A stretch of DNA of 64,000 nucleotides, from assembly GCA_910578825.1 (NCBI GenBank), contig CAJTSB010000004.1:17995-81994 (forward strand), given 5' to 3'. Positions 33,958-43,207 of this stretch are shown piece by piece. Position numbers and translations under genes: made by a program. Within the stretch, counting starts at the first letter, position 1; each line of letters opens with the position of its first letter. The notes under the pieces were generated by a model. The model ran no database searches. It saw only the letters and a list, made by a program, of their open reading frames with translations, and had not been told where the DNA came from. This DNA comes from an uncultured Lachnospiraceae bacterium (GTDB taxonomy: Bacteria > Bacillota > Clostridia > Lachnospirales > Lachnospiraceae).

Positions 33958-35049
33958 ATGATAATTTGCGAAAGATGTTTTTGCGATACGGAAGTTATTT
34001 CTGTTATTCGAAATAAAGCAGAGATTGGGGATTGCCCACTGTGTAAATGTAAAAATGTACATATATATGATACGGATAAGTATGAAGATCTGAGCATGAT
34101 GTTTGATGAATTGATAAGTATATATACACCAGTTTCTTTGTTGCCAGATTTATATCCGAAATCAGATACTCGCTTATTAAAGGCTGAATTGATTAACAAC
34201 TGGAGTATTTTCAATAAAAAGAGTGAGTCTGATGTATATAATATAATTACTGCGATTTGCAAAGAAAGGTATGAATATAATGCAGAGTTGTTCGATCAGC
34301 CCATTGGTATTCAGGAGTTATATGACCAAGAGTATTTAGCAAAACATTCTCTTTTGACTACAAATTCCTGGGAGGAGTTTGTAGAGGTTTTAAAAACAAA
34401 GAATCGTTTTCATATTCATTATATAGATTTAGATTTGTTGGAACGTTTTTGCTCATATATTCGTAAACCCTATAAGACAGGTAAGATGTTTTATCGGTGT
34501 AGAATTTCAACGGAAGAGGGAATTCCTCTTAAAGAAATGGGGGCACCGCCAATTGAAAAGACTACAGATGGCAGGGCAAATGCAAGAGGGATTAGGTGTT
34601 TATATTTAGGAGATACTGCTGAAACTACAATATATGAGGCGAGAGCTGGTGCATATGATTATGTAACAGTTGGAAAGTTTAGATTGAAAAAAGATATAAT
34701 AGTTGTTGATTTAAAGAGAATTAATCAAATCAGTCCCTTTATAGAGGGGGTGGATTGTTTAGAATATGCGATTAACAAAGAACATTTAAAAAAGATAAAT
34801 GATGAAATGGGTAAAATTATGAGAAGGAGCGACAGTGTCTTGGATTATGTTCCAACTCAATATATTACCGATTTTGTTAAGAGTATTGTCCATGATAATG
34901 TTGCGGAATATGCTGGTATTGAATATAAAAGCGTAATGCATAGCGCTGGATATAATTTAGCTTTGTTTGATCCGGACTTGTTTGAGTGTGTAGATACGGA
35001 AATATATAGAATTGATACGATTGATTATAGAAAACATCCAATTATGTGA
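33958..35049 (+). CDS. RES-domain protein with zinc-ribbon-like N-terminus
   Basis: This 363-residue protein has an N-terminal Cys cluster (C4, C7, C9, C26, C29, C31; CERCFC and CPLCKC). A helical segment of the HEPN/RES N-terminal type follows (about 40-150), then a RES domain (about 170-345). The RES triad is visible as R180 (MFYRCRIS), E227 (TTIYEARA) and S325 (YKSVMHSAG). RES toxins break down NAD+ by phosphorolysis and stop growth. No small Xre/DUF2384 antitoxin of the usual RES kind is adjacent. Instead the gene follows sce7725 by three bases with AAGGAG upstream, so its control may come from the two preceding proteins. Confidence 0.85.
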   Translation: MIICERCFCDTEVISVIRNKAEIGDCPLCKCKNVHIYDTDKYEDLSMMFDELISIYTPVSLLPDLYPKSDTRLLKAELINNWSIFNKKSESDVYNIITAICKERYEYNAELFDQPIGIQELYDQEYLAKHSLLTTNSWEEFVEVLKTKNRFHIHYIDLDLLERFCSYIRKPYKTGKMFYRCRISTEEGIPLKEMGAPPIEKTTDGRANARGIRCLYLGDTAETTIYEARAGAYDYVTVGKFRLKKDIIVVDLKRINQISPFIEGVDCLEYAINKEHLKKINDEMGKIMRRSDSVLDYVPTQYITDFVKSIVHDNVAEYAGIEYKSVMHSAGYNLALFDPDLFECVDTEIYRIDTIDYRKHPIM

Positions 35050-35147
35050 TATGCGCTGACAAAGTGATTCCCATAACTTGTTTTACTGGTATTTGTGCAA
35101 TTATGGCTGAATTGTTACCGGATTTTTTTAAAATCTGCTCCTGAAGC

Positions 35148-35176
35148 TTGCAAAAAGAAATGAAGTGTGATAAAAT
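35148..35176 (+). promoter_or_regulatory. carAB promoter
   Basis: TTGCAA at 35148-35153 and TAAAAT at 35171-35176 are 17 bases apart. This leaves an untranslated leader of about 110 bases before carA. Confidence 0.6.
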
Positions 35177-35230
35177 CTCTACAATTTAGGCATGAACGCC
35201 TGACAGGTAATTTTATACAGAACTTAGCAG

Positions 35231-35258
35231 AAAAAAAGATAAAAAATCTTTTTTTTTT
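35231..35258 (+). promoter_or_regulatory. A-T hairpin with T-run in the carA leader, possible attenuator
   Basis: A run of A followed by GAT pairs with ATC and a run of ten T (35249-35258). It lies between the promoter and carA and looks like a weak intrinsic terminator, upstream of the gene it would control. A short hairpin (GGCATGAACGCC) precedes it near 35190. I did not find a convincing PyrR-binding consensus. Confidence 0.35.
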
Positions 35259-35296
35259 GTAAAAATCAGCCAAATCAGAGAAAGGGCGGTAATTAC

Positions 35297-36367
35297 ATGA
35301 AAGCATTTCTGATACTGGAAAACGGAACAGTATTTGAGGGCATCAGCATTGGTTCTACGAGGGAAGTTATCAGTGAAATTGTCTTTAACACTTCTATGAC
35401 AGGTTATCTTGAGGTTCTGACAGACCCTTCTTATGCCGGACAAGCAGTAGTAATGACATACCCATTGATTGGAAATTATGGAATTACACCGGATATGGAG
35501 TCCGAAAGACCGTGGCCGGACGGTTATATTGTGCGGGAATTATCCAGAATGCCGAGCAATTTTCGGTGTCAAGGGACGCTTGAAGATTTTCTGGCAAAAT
35601 ATGATATTCCTGGCATCGCAGGCATTGATACGAGGGCATTGACAAAGATTCTCAGGGAAAAGGGAACGATGAACGGAATGATTACCACCAATGAGGATTA
35701 TAAGCTCACAGAAATTCTCCCCAGAGTGAAGGCTTATGTGACCGGAAATGTGGTCGACAAAGTGACCTGCGGCCACATCCGGCGGCTGGAGGGCAGGGGA
35801 AAGCGCGTGGCATTGCTGGATTTTGGCGCCAAGCAGAATATCGCCAGATCCTTACATGAGAGAGGATGCAGCGTTACCGTGTATCCGGCGCATACGAGTG
35901 CGGAGCAAATTTTAAAGGACAAGCCGGATGGGATTATGCTCAGTAATGGGCCAGGTGACCCTAAGGAATGTGGAGAAATTATCCAGGAATTGAAGAAACT
36001 GTATGAATCGGATACGCCGATTTTTGCAATCTGTCTGGGACATCAGCTGATGGCTTTGGCAAATGGGGCGGATACCCATAAAATGAAATATGGACATCGT
36101 GGCGGCAACCATCCGGTAAAGGACCTGGAGACGGGAAGGGTGTATATTTCCTCCCAAAACCACGGTTATGTGGTGGACACCGGACGTCTTGATCCTTCTG
36201 TGGCGGTTCCCGCATTTATCAATGTCAATGACGGCACGAACGAGGGATTAAAGTATACCGGAAAAAATATTTTTACCGTGCAGTTTCATCCGGAGGCGTG
36301 TCCGGGACCGCAGGACAGCGGATATTTGTTTGACAGGTTTATCGAAATGATGGGAGGGAACAAATAA
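35297..36367 (+). CDS. carA: carbamoyl-phosphate synthase small (glutaminase) subunit
   Basis: CarA hydrolyses glutamine and passes ammonia to CarB for pyrimidine and arginine synthesis. The 356-residue protein has the N-terminal CPSase_S domain (GIAGIDTRALTKILREKG near 107-123) and a class I amidotransferase domain. The nucleophile is C246 in FAICLGHQ, and His/Glu lie in QFHPEACPGPQD near 330. Its stop overlaps the carB start (TAATG). Confidence 0.97.
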   Translation: MKAFLILENGTVFEGISIGSTREVISEIVFNTSMTGYLEVLTDPSYAGQAVVMTYPLIGNYGITPDMESERPWPDGYIVRELSRMPSNFRCQGTLEDFLAKYDIPGIAGIDTRALTKILREKGTMNGMITTNEDYKLTEILPRVKAYVTGNVVDKVTCGHIRRLEGRGKRVALLDFGAKQNIARSLHERGCSVTVYPAHTSAEQILKDKPDGIMLSNGPGDPKECGEIIQELKKLYESDTPIFAICLGHQLMALANGADTHKMKYGHRGGNHPVKDLETGRVYISSQNHGYVVDTGRLDPSVAVPAFINVNDGTNEGLKYTGKNIFTVQFHPEACPGPQDSGYLFDRFIEMMGGNK

Positions 36368-39300
36368 TGCCAAAAAATCCAGAGATTAAGAAAGTATTAG
36401 TGATTGGTTCTGGTCCGATTGTGATTGGACAGGCCGCTGAGTTTGACTATGCAGGGACACAGGCATGCCGTTCCCTCAAAGAAGAGGGCGTGGAGGTTGT
36501 GTTGGTCAACTCTAATCCGGCAACGATTATGACGGATAAGGACATCGCGGACGAAGTCTATATAGAGCCGTTGACAGTGGAAGTTTTGGAGCAGATTATT
36601 CGCAAAGAGAAACCGGATAGCGTGCTGCCGACCCTGGGAGGACAGGCGGGCTTGAATCTTGGTATGGAGCTTGCGGAATCTGGTTTTCTGGAAGAACACA
36701 ATGTGAGATTGATTGGAACGACGTCCGAGACGATTTTTAAGGCGGAGGACCGACAGGCCTTTAAGGACACGATGGAGAAAATCGGAGAACCCTGCGCACC
36801 CTCTCAGGTAGTCCATAACGTCAAGGATGGCATTGCATTTACAAATACGATTGGTTATCCAGTCGTGTTGCGTCCGGCCTATACGCTGGGCGGAAGCGGC
36901 GGTGGAATCGCACACAATGAGACGGAACTGATTGACATTCTTACAAATGGCCTGCGTCTGAGTCGTGTCGGGGAAGTGCTGGTGGAACGCTGTATTGCGG
37001 GGTGGAAAGAGGTTGAGTATGAGGTTATGCGTGACGCGGCGGGCAATTGCATTACGGTCTGCAATATGGAAAATATTGACCCGGTAGGCGTACACACTGG
37101 CGACAGTATCGTGGTGGCGCCTTCACAGACGCTGGGGGATAAGGAATACCAGATGTTAAGGACGTCTGCGCTCAATATTATTTCTGAGCTCAATATTACA
37201 GGAGGATGTAACGTGCAGTATGCACTCCATCCTACCAGCTTTGAATATTGTGTGATTGAAGTTAATCCCAGGGTCAGCCGTTCATCCGCGCTGGCAAGTA
37301 AAGCTACAGGGTATCCGATTGCCAAGGTGGCGGCTAAGATTGCACTTGGCTATACGCTGGATGAAATTAAAAATGCGATTACCGGCAAAACATACGCCAG
37401 CTTTGAGCCGATGCTTGATTATTGCGTGGTTAAGATTCCGCGTCTTCCATTTGATAAATTTATAACGGCAAAGCGTACCCTGACAACGCAGATGAAGGCG
37501 ACCGGAGAGGTTATGAGCATTTGTACGAATTTTGAGGGTGCGCTGATGAAGGCCATCCGCTCTCTGGAACAGCATGTGGACTGCCTGAGATCCTATGATT
37601 TTGGTGAACTTTCCAAAGAGGAACTTCTGAAACGACTGGAGAAAGTGGATGACCGCAGGATTTGGGTAATTGCAGAATCTTTGCGCAAAGGAATTTCCTA
37701 TGAGGAAATTCATGAGATTACGATGATTGATTACTGGTTTATTGACAAGATTGCCATTCTGGTGGAGATGGAAGAGCGGCTGGAGAAAGAAGAGCTGACC
37801 ATCGAATTATTAAAGGAAGCAAAGCGTATCGAGTTCCCGGATAATGTCATTGCGCAGCTGACCGGAAAAGAAGAGACGCAGATTCGCGATATGCGATATG
37901 AAAATGGCATTACGGCGGTGTTTAAGATGGTAGATACCTGTGCGGCAGAGTTTGCAGCGGAAACGCCCTATTATTATTCCTGTTTTGGCAGTGAAAATGA
38001 GGCGGCAGGAGCGAGTGAGAAGAAAAAAGTGCTTGTACTTGGTTCCGGACCGATTCGGATTGGGCAGGGAATTGAATTCGATTATTGTTCGGTACACTGT
38101 ACCTGGGCGTTTGCAAAGGAAGGGTATGAGACTATCATTGTAAATAATAATCCGGAGACGGTTTCCACGGACTTTGACATTGCGGATAAGTTGTATTTTG
38201 AGCCGTTGACGCCGGAGGATGTGGAGAGCATTGTGCGTCTGGAAAAACCGGATGGGGCAGTTGTGCAATTTGGCGGACAGACTGCCATCAAACTGACGGA
38301 AAGCCTGATGAAGATGGGTGTGCCGATTCTGGGAACGAAGGCGGAGGATGTGAACGCTGCGGAGGATCGTGAGTTGTTTGACAGGATTCTGGAGCAGACA
38401 GAGATTCCGCGTGCAGCAGGAGGAACCGTATTTACTGCGGAGGAAGCGAAGGAGGTAGCAAACAGGCTGGGCTATCCGGTGTTGGTTCGCCCTTCCTACG
38501 TGCTTGGCGGACAGGGAATGCAGATTGCATATTCCGATGATGAGATGGAAGAATTTATGGAGATTATCAACCGTATTGCGCAGGATCATCCGATTCTGGT
38601 GGACAAATATCTGCAAGGTAAGGAGATTGAGGTCGACGCGGTGTGTGATGGGGAAGATATTCTGATTCCGGGGATTATGGAGCATATTGAGCGTACGGGC
38701 GTACATTCCGGCGATAGTATCTCGGTGTATCCGGCTCCGACCATCAGTGAAGAAGTCAAGGAAAAAATTGTTGAGTACACGAAACGTCTGGCGCGTGCCC
38801 TTCATGTGGTGGGGCTTATCAATATTCAGTTTATCGCCATGGACGGGGAAGTGTATGTGATTGAAGTAAATCCGCGTTCCTCAAGAACGGTACCCTATAT
38901 CAGTAAAGTGACCGGGATTCCGATTGTGGATCTTGCCACCAGAGTGATTATCGGCAATACGTTAAAAGGCATGGGATATCCGACCGGACTCGCGCCGGAG
39001 GCAGACTATGTGGCAATCAAGATGCCGGTTTTCTCCTTTGAGAAACTTCGCGGGGCGGAAATCAGCCTGGGACCGGAAATGAAATCCACCGGGGAATGCC
39101 TTGGCATTGGTTATTCCTTTGACGAGGCTTTGTATAAGGCATTTCTGGGGGCGGGCGTCCGTTTTCCGAAATACAAACAGATGATTATGACAGTGAAGGA
39201 TGCCGATAAGCCGGAATCGGTAGAGATTGCAAGGCGGTTTGAGGCGTTGGGTTATAAGATTTATGCGACCAGGAGCACGGCAAAGTATTTGGAGGCGCAC

Positions 39301-39585
39301 GGTGTGCAGGCAAGAAGAATCAATAAAATTGCGCAGGAGTCTCCGAACGTAATGGACTTGATTCTTGGACATAAGATTGACCTTGTCATTGACACGCCGA
39401 CACAGGGGCGCGATAAGAGCCGCGACGGTTTCTTAATCCGCAGAAATGCCATTGAGACAGGCGTTTACTGTATCACGGCGATTGACACGGCGAATGCATT
39501 GGCAAGGAGTCTGGAGTATGCGGGTGCGAGTGACAAACTGAATTTGATAGATATTGCAAAGGTGATGTTGCATATGGTAAAATAA
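36367..39585 (+). CDS. carB: carbamoyl-phosphate synthase large subunit
   Basis: This 1072-residue enzyme makes carbamoyl phosphate from bicarbonate, ammonia and two ATP. It has two ATP-grasp halves: residues about 1-400 (SGPIVIGQAAEFDYAGTQA) and about 550-935 (LGSGPIRIGQGIEFDYCSVH). An oligomerisation domain lies between them. The C-terminal MGS-like allosteric domain (about 936-1072; DLVIDTPTQGRDKSRDG) binds regulators. Length and motifs are complete. Translation is coupled to carA. Confidence 0.98.
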   Translation: MPKNPEIKKVLVIGSGPIVIGQAAEFDYAGTQACRSLKEEGVEVVLVNSNPATIMTDKDIADEVYIEPLTVEVLEQIIRKEKPDSVLPTLGGQAGLNLGMELAESGFLEEHNVRLIGTTSETIFKAEDRQAFKDTMEKIGEPCAPSQVVHNVKDGIAFTNTIGYPVVLRPAYTLGGSGGGIAHNETELIDILTNGLRLSRVGEVLVERCIAGWKEVEYEVMRDAAGNCITVCNMENIDPVGVHTGDSIVVAPSQTLGDKEYQMLRTSALNIISELNITGGCNVQYALHPTSFEYCVIEVNPRVSRSSALASKATGYPIAKVAAKIALGYTLDEIKNAITGKTYASFEPMLDYCVVKIPRLPFDKFITAKRTLTTQMKATGEVMSICTNFEGALMKAIRSLEQHVDCLRSYDFGELSKEELLKRLEKVDDRRIWVIAESLRKGISYEEIHEITMIDYWFIDKIAILVEMEERLEKEELTIELLKEAKRIEFPDNVIAQLTGKEETQIRDMRYENGITAVFKMVDTCAAEFAAETPYYYSCFGSENEAAGASEKKKVLVLGSGPIRIGQGIEFDYCSVHCTWAFAKEGYETIIVNNNPETVSTDFDIADKLYFEPLTPEDVESIVRLEKPDGAVVQFGGQTAIKLTESLMKMGVPILGTKAEDVNAAEDRELFDRILEQTEIPRAAGGTVFTAEEAKEVANRLGYPVLVRPSYVLGGQGMQIAYSDDEMEEFMEIINRIAQDHPILVDKYLQGKEIEVDAVCDGEDILIPGIMEHIERTGVHSGDSISVYPAPTISEEVKEKIVEYTKRLARALHVVGLINIQFIAMDGEVYVIEVNPRSSRTVPYISKVTGIPIVDLATRVIIGNTLKGMGYPTGLAPEADYVAIKMPVFSFEKLRGAEISLGPEMKSTGECLGIGYSFDEALYKAFLGAGVRFPKYKQMIMTVKDADKPESVEIARRFEALGYKIYATRSTAKYLEAHGVQARRINKIAQESPNVMDLILGHKIDLVIDTPTQGRDKSRDGFLIRRNAIETGVYCITAIDTANALARSLEYAGASDKLNLIDIAKVMLHMVK

Positions 39586-39626
39586 CAAAAAAGAGAATAC
39601 GTGAAAATGAAAAGGGAGGAAAGATC

Positions 39627-40589
39627 ATGGGGAAAACAATCTCCAGCAATACACCGTATGATGATGTATTTCGGACATTGTTAAATGATTGCAGCAGCCT
39701 GATAATACCGGTGATTAATGAGGTGTTTGGGGAACACTATTTATGTACAGAGAAAATTGTATTTTCACCGAATGAGCATTTTCTGAATCAACAGGACGGG
39801 AATGAATCGGAAAGAATTACGGATACTAGTTTCAAAATTCTTGGAACAGAGAGCAAAAAGTATCATTGGGAGTGTCAAAGCAGTACAGATGACAGTATGT
39901 TAGTTCGCTTTTTTGAGTATGATACTCAGATTGCGCTTGATGAGGGGGAAATCAAAGAAAATGTCCTTACAGTGACATTTCCTCATTCTGCTGTGCTTTA
40001 TCTTAGGTGCAGTGAATCAACACCGGACAAATTAAAAATCAGGATGGTTACGCCAGGTGGAACTGTTGCATATGATGTTCATGTAATGAAATCCCAGCAA
40101 TATACGTTAGAAATGATTTTTGAGAAAAATCTCCTATTTTTAATCCCTTTTTATATTTTTTCCCACGAGCGAAAATTGAAAGAGTATGAGCAGGATGAAA
40201 TGAAATTAGAAATGCTAAAATCAGAGTACCATCAGATAAAGACCAGGCTAGAGATGCTATTGGATAAAGGTATCATCAGTGAATATACGAAATGTACGAT
40301 TGTTGATATGTCGAATAAAGTGTTGGAACATATTGCACAGAAATATGTTTCGGTCAGGGAAGGAGTGAAGTCTGTTATGGGTGGAAAGGTTTTGGAGTAT
40401 GAGGCAAAAAGTATACGAGAAGAAGGAAGAGAAGAAGGAAGAGAAGAAGGAAGAGAAGAAGGAAGAGAAGAAGGGATTAGAGGAACCGTTTCCGTGTTGA
40501 AAGAATTAGGAATTCCAATGCAGACAATTCAGGTTAAGATACAGGAAAAATATCATTTGAGTTCTGAATCCTGTAAAAAGTATTTGTAA
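39627..40589 (+). CDS. PD-(D/E)XK nuclease family transposase (Rpn-like)
   Basis: This 320-residue protein starts TPYDDVFRTLLND, as do PD-(D/E)XK family transposase/Rpn proteins. It carries a catalytic-type pattern with D in ITDTSFKI and ExQ in YHWECQSS (residues about 65-90). A helical middle follows and then REEGREEG repeats, which are typical and length-variable in this family. The short tail after the repeat resembles a coiled coil. Relatives promote RecA-independent recombination or act in phage defence; the role here is unknown. It is a single gene with a good terminator. Confidence 0.8.
   Translation: MGKTISSNTPYDDVFRTLLNDCSSLIIPVINEVFGEHYLCTEKIVFSPNEHFLNQQDGNESERITDTSFKILGTESKKYHWECQSSTDDSMLVRFFEYDTQIALDEGEIKENVLTVTFPHSAVLYLRCSESTPDKLKIRMVTPGGTVAYDVHVMKSQQYTLEMIFEKNLLFLIPFYIFSHERKLKEYEQDEMKLEMLKSEYHQIKTRLEMLLDKGIISEYTKCTIVDMSNKVLEHIAQKYVSVREGVKSVMGGKVLEYEAKSIREEGREEGREEGREEGREEGIRGTVSVLKELGIPMQTIQVKIQEKYHLSSESCKKYL
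40419..40475 (+). repeat. 12-bp tandem repeat (REEG codons)
   Basis: The unit GAAGAAGGAAGA occurs four times from 40419 to 40466, with a partial fifth to 40475. It is in frame, so copy number changes only the length of the charged helix. Confidence 0.92.
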
Positions 40590-40599
40590 ATTTTTCCGC

Positions 40600-40634
40600 A
40601 AAATACCCCGTCAGTTTGTAACGGGGTATTTTGT
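40600..40634 (+). terminator. terminator after the Rpn-like gene
   Basis: A perfect stem AAATACCCCGT/ACGGGGTATTT with a nine-base loop is followed by TTGTGG. The A-run before it would also serve the opposite strand. Confidence 0.85.
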
Positions 40635-40701
40635 GGAATTAGAAATATTGTTTTAAATGTGTAATGAGAGTATTTGTCGAGAAGGCGGAAAATCTCAGTT
40701 T

Positions 40702-41145
40702 TTATTTTTGGCTTAAGACACTGTTATGATAGTCCAGGGAATATGTCACATCTTCGCCAAGCCATTCGGGGGGCGTGAAATCTTTAGCTGTTTCTTCTGT
40801 GCAAAATTCCACTTCAGCAAGAATCAGCGGTGCAAGTTTCCCCTCAAAAATATCCAGTTCAATGGTAAGTTCAGATGTCAGGGGAATCAGATATCGTTTC
40901 TTAATAATCAGCTGGCCGTCTATTTTGGGAAGAAGATGAAGATACGCCTCTTTCGTCAGGGGTAAGTTGTATTCTTCACGCGCCAGCAGGCCTTTAGATT
41001 TGTAGGTAAGGTAATAATCTTCGTCTTCCCTGCGGATGCGAATAACAGGGTCTGTGTTCAGATATCCCTGTTCAATCTGATGAAAGGGATATTGGCTGAG
41101 ATTGTCCGGCAGCGATTTTGGTAAAAACTTGCGCTCTATTTCCAT
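40702..41145 (-). CDS. CYTH domain protein
   Basis: This 147-residue protein begins MEIERKF, giving the CYTH signature ExExK. It carries alternating charged strands (PVIRIRREDEDYYLTYKSKG, LIIKKRYLIP, LTIELDIFEG) of the triphosphate tunnel fold. Family members hydrolyse tripolyphosphate, thiamine triphosphate or similar substrates, or act as adenylate cyclases; the short bacterial type is most often an inorganic triphosphatase. I chose the ATG at 41145, with AGGAG 8 bases upstream. The longer frame reaching 41295 has no such site. It is a single gene. Confidence 0.88.
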   Translation of the reverse strand: MEIERKFLPKSLPDNLSQYPFHQIEQGYLNTDPVIRIRREDEDYYLTYKSKGLLAREEYNLPLTKEAYLHLLPKIDGQLIIKKRYLIPLTSELTIELDIFEGKLAPLILAEVEFCTEETAKDFTPPEWLGEDVTYSLDYHNSVLSQK

Positions 41146-41333
41146 AAATATTCTCCTAATCGTAATCGTATCCTGAAAGTTATCCTGATTATATGACAGA
41201 TGACGGTGATTGTAAAGGATTTCGTTGAGGTAATTCCTGTTCCGTCTGCTTTCCGGTATACGGAAATTGTTTTTGTGCGCTATAGTAGACTGCAACAGGA
41301 TATTGTGCTATCATATTTTAGGAGGTGGTTAAT

Positions 41334-41996
41334 ATGCGATATCATCGCTTACGTTTTGATATTTGGCTGTGCCTGCTGCTCAGCGTGGGCGTCAGCCTCC
41401 TTCCTGCCAACCTAATCCGGCATTTCATGCCGAAAAACTATGAGAGCTATGTAGAAGAACACACCGTGGCGGAGGGGGAAATCGGTGGAGCGGCTGGAAA
41501 AGAAATCTTCCGTGCCACAAATGTGGAAGACTTGGAAACACACGATACGTTCACTGTAATTTCCCCCGGCATTGAGTACCGCAATCATGGTTCCGGGTAT
41601 TATGGCAACCAATATCTTCAGGCCCTAACACTTCCATCCGGTGAACGGGTCGCCGCTGCCATTAACATGGAAAATGTTCAGGTGGAAGGGGATTATTATA
41701 CTGGGGAAGCGACTCTGCCTGTGGGGCGGATAGTATGGGAAGACCTTACTTTGAATGAGAGTTTTATCAACCAGATAGAGTACAGGGAGCCTTTGAGCCG
41801 CACAGATTTTTACGTTGATATGATGGGCAATGGAGGAAAACTCAGCCAGGAGGACTATACGGAGCCTGTTGTCATGCTGGCACAAACACTGACAGTTATC
41901 ATTTTCTTCCCGTTGTTTCACGCACTTGGCTCTAAACTGGGAATTTTCCCGGCATTTTTTACCAGGAGAAAACAGAAGGAGTCTGAATGGGATTAA
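41334..41996 (+). CDS. membrane protein of unknown function, first of three linked genes
   Basis: This 220-residue protein has one membrane helix near residues 9-28 and another near 180-200. The region between (SGYYGNQYLQALTLPSGERVAAAINMENV) is soluble and beta-rich, probably outside the cell. I do not recognise the family. The ATG at 41334 has AGGAGG 7 bases upstream; the GTG at 41325 lies inside that site. It is followed at 47 bases by a second membrane protein and then a CxxC protein. Confidence 0.7.
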   Translation: MRYHRLRFDIWLCLLLSVGVSLLPANLIRHFMPKNYESYVEEHTVAEGEIGGAAGKEIFRATNVEDLETHDTFTVISPGIEYRNHGSGYYGNQYLQALTLPSGERVAAAINMENVQVEGDYYTGEATLPVGRIVWEDLTLNESFINQIEYREPLSRTDFYVDMMGNGGKLSQEDYTEPVVMLAQTLTVIIFFPLFHALGSKLGIFPAFFTRRKQKESEWD

Positions 41997-42043
41997 TTCA
42001 TTCTGAGGAATTTCGAACGACATAAGAGAAGGAGATATAGGTT

Positions 42044-42631
42044 ATGAATCAGGAAACGATTAAGAAAATCAATGTACCGTACTTGTTGTCATACATATTT
42101 GTGCCGATTGCAATAACTGCTGTCTGCTATCTGCTTGGCTACCTGTTTTTTTATGACGGCGGCATGGGCGCAGTGATCCTGTTTATGGTACCGCCTGCCG
42201 TGTCTATCTTGTGGTGGGTTTTTGGCGGCAAAATGATTTTCAGGGGAAAACGAAAGAAACTGATGCGTGAGCTGGAACAAAGCGGGTTCCAGCCTAACCA
42301 TACGTTTGACAGCGATGGCTGTACAGTAATAGTCGATATTGGACATGGGAAGATTGCTGTGTTGACCTTCTGGAATCCTTTTCAGAGTTATGTTCTTCCT
42401 GCCAGCAGGATTACCAAAATCTGGACAGATGATGGAAAAACCGGTGCAGGTTTTATGGCGGGCAGCAGCCGGGTCAGTTTCTTGTTCATAATTGATGGCA
42501 TCCGCGTCCGGGTCAACACCTTCACGTCCAACCAGCGATGGCGGATGGACAGCGATTATATCCTTACCGGCATTTCCAAGGCGGATATGATGGTGGAAGT
42601 ATTAAAAGAGGCGAAAGAGAGGTCTGCCTGA
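42044..42631 (+). CDS. two-helix membrane protein of unknown function
   Basis: This 195-residue protein has two membrane helices near residues 12-33 and 40-60, then a cytoplasmic or surface domain of about 130 residues (KLMRELEQSGFQPNHTF, VLTFWNPFQSYVLPASRITK). The domain looks like a small beta-rich PH-like fold, which is only inference. Ribosome site AGAAGGAG. It lies one base before the next gene and is clearly co-transcribed with both neighbours. Confidence 0.68.
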   Translation: MNQETIKKINVPYLLSYIFVPIAITAVCYLLGYLFFYDGGMGAVILFMVPPAVSILWWVFGGKMIFRGKRKKLMRELEQSGFQPNHTFDSDGCTVIVDIGHGKIAVLTFWNPFQSYVLPASRITKIWTDDGKTGAGFMAGSSRVSFLFIIDGIRVRVNTFTSNQRWRMDSDYILTGISKADMMVEVLKEAKERSA

Positions 42632-42632
42632 T

Positions 42633-43070
42633 ATGGGAATTATTCGAAAAATGCGTTCTATATTTCATGAAGACTGGTGCAATCTCTGCCATGCTGAGAT
42701 GGATGTGATGCATAAGCAATTATATGCCCTGCCCGACATGACAGTTGGGCATTACTGCTCACACAAAGATCCTGGTTATTACCGGAAACATCTGGTTCCG
42801 GTAGGGAAAAAGGCCCAGATTCCTGCCGGAGTATATGCTTGCGGCATCCACATTTACCGTTGTCCCAAATGCGGGAACCGCCGGACAATGCTGACGATTT
42901 TTCTTCCGGTGCGGGATCAGGAAAAAGTGGAAGAAATTTTATACTTTGACAATGGGGAATTGGATAGTTTTATTTACCAACAGGAAAATGAAGTTCCAGC
43001 TCCCCATAAGAGGGAGTCGGAATTTCGTCGGGATTCTGCGGATTATAAATATTATGAACCGTATGATTAG
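42633..43070 (+). CDS. Cys-motif (probable zinc-binding) protein of unknown function
   Basis: This 145-residue soluble protein has cysteine pairs CNLC (residues 16-19) and CPKC (about 77-80), with further Cys and His residues at 41-42 and 70, as expected for a zinc ribbon with a long insert. The acidic C-terminal part (EVPAPHKRESEFRRD) looks disordered. It is third of the three-gene unit and overlaps tail-to-tail by four bases with a small ORF on the other strand. Confidence 0.65.
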   Translation: MGIIRKMRSIFHEDWCNLCHAEMDVMHKQLYALPDMTVGHYCSHKDPGYYRKHLVPVGKKAQIPAGVYACGIHIYRCPKCGNRRTMLTIFLPVRDQEKVEEILYFDNGELDSFIYQQENEVPAPHKRESEFRRDSADYKYYEPYD

Positions 43071-43207
43071 TTTTTTGCCTTATGCAGACGTTCATTCATT
43101 TTACGGATATTGTGTTTCCCTGTGAAAAATTCCGTAATCCACACGATGCCAAAAATAAAAACAAAAATGCCAAAATAACTTAAAAATCCGGCAATGCTGT
43201 GTTCCAT
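43067..43207 (-). CDS. small hydrophobic ORF after the LytTR gene
   Basis: This 46-residue frame encodes one strong membrane helix (about residues 5-28, FLSYFGIFVFIFGIVWITEFF) and a basic tail (KHNIRKMNERLHKAKN). It starts inside the end of the LytTR gene (28-base overlap) and has no clear ribosome site, so it would depend on coupling. LytTR regulators of this kind are often followed by a small membrane protein (DUF3021); this may be a reduced version. Whether it is expressed is uncertain. Confidence 0.4.
   Translation of the reverse strand: MEHSIAGFLSYFGIFVFIFGIVWITEFFTGKHNIRKMNERLHKAKN

Noticed and set aside
37810..38805. A 331-codon open frame on the minus strand inside carB
   Set aside because: It is antisense to the conserved CarB ATP-grasp domain; composition is His/Arg/Leu-rich as expected for a shadow frame.
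40419..40475. Short regular repeats that could suggest a CRISPR array
   Set aside because: They are contiguous 12-base codon repeats with no spacers, inside an Rpn-like gene. No CRISPR array was found anywhere.
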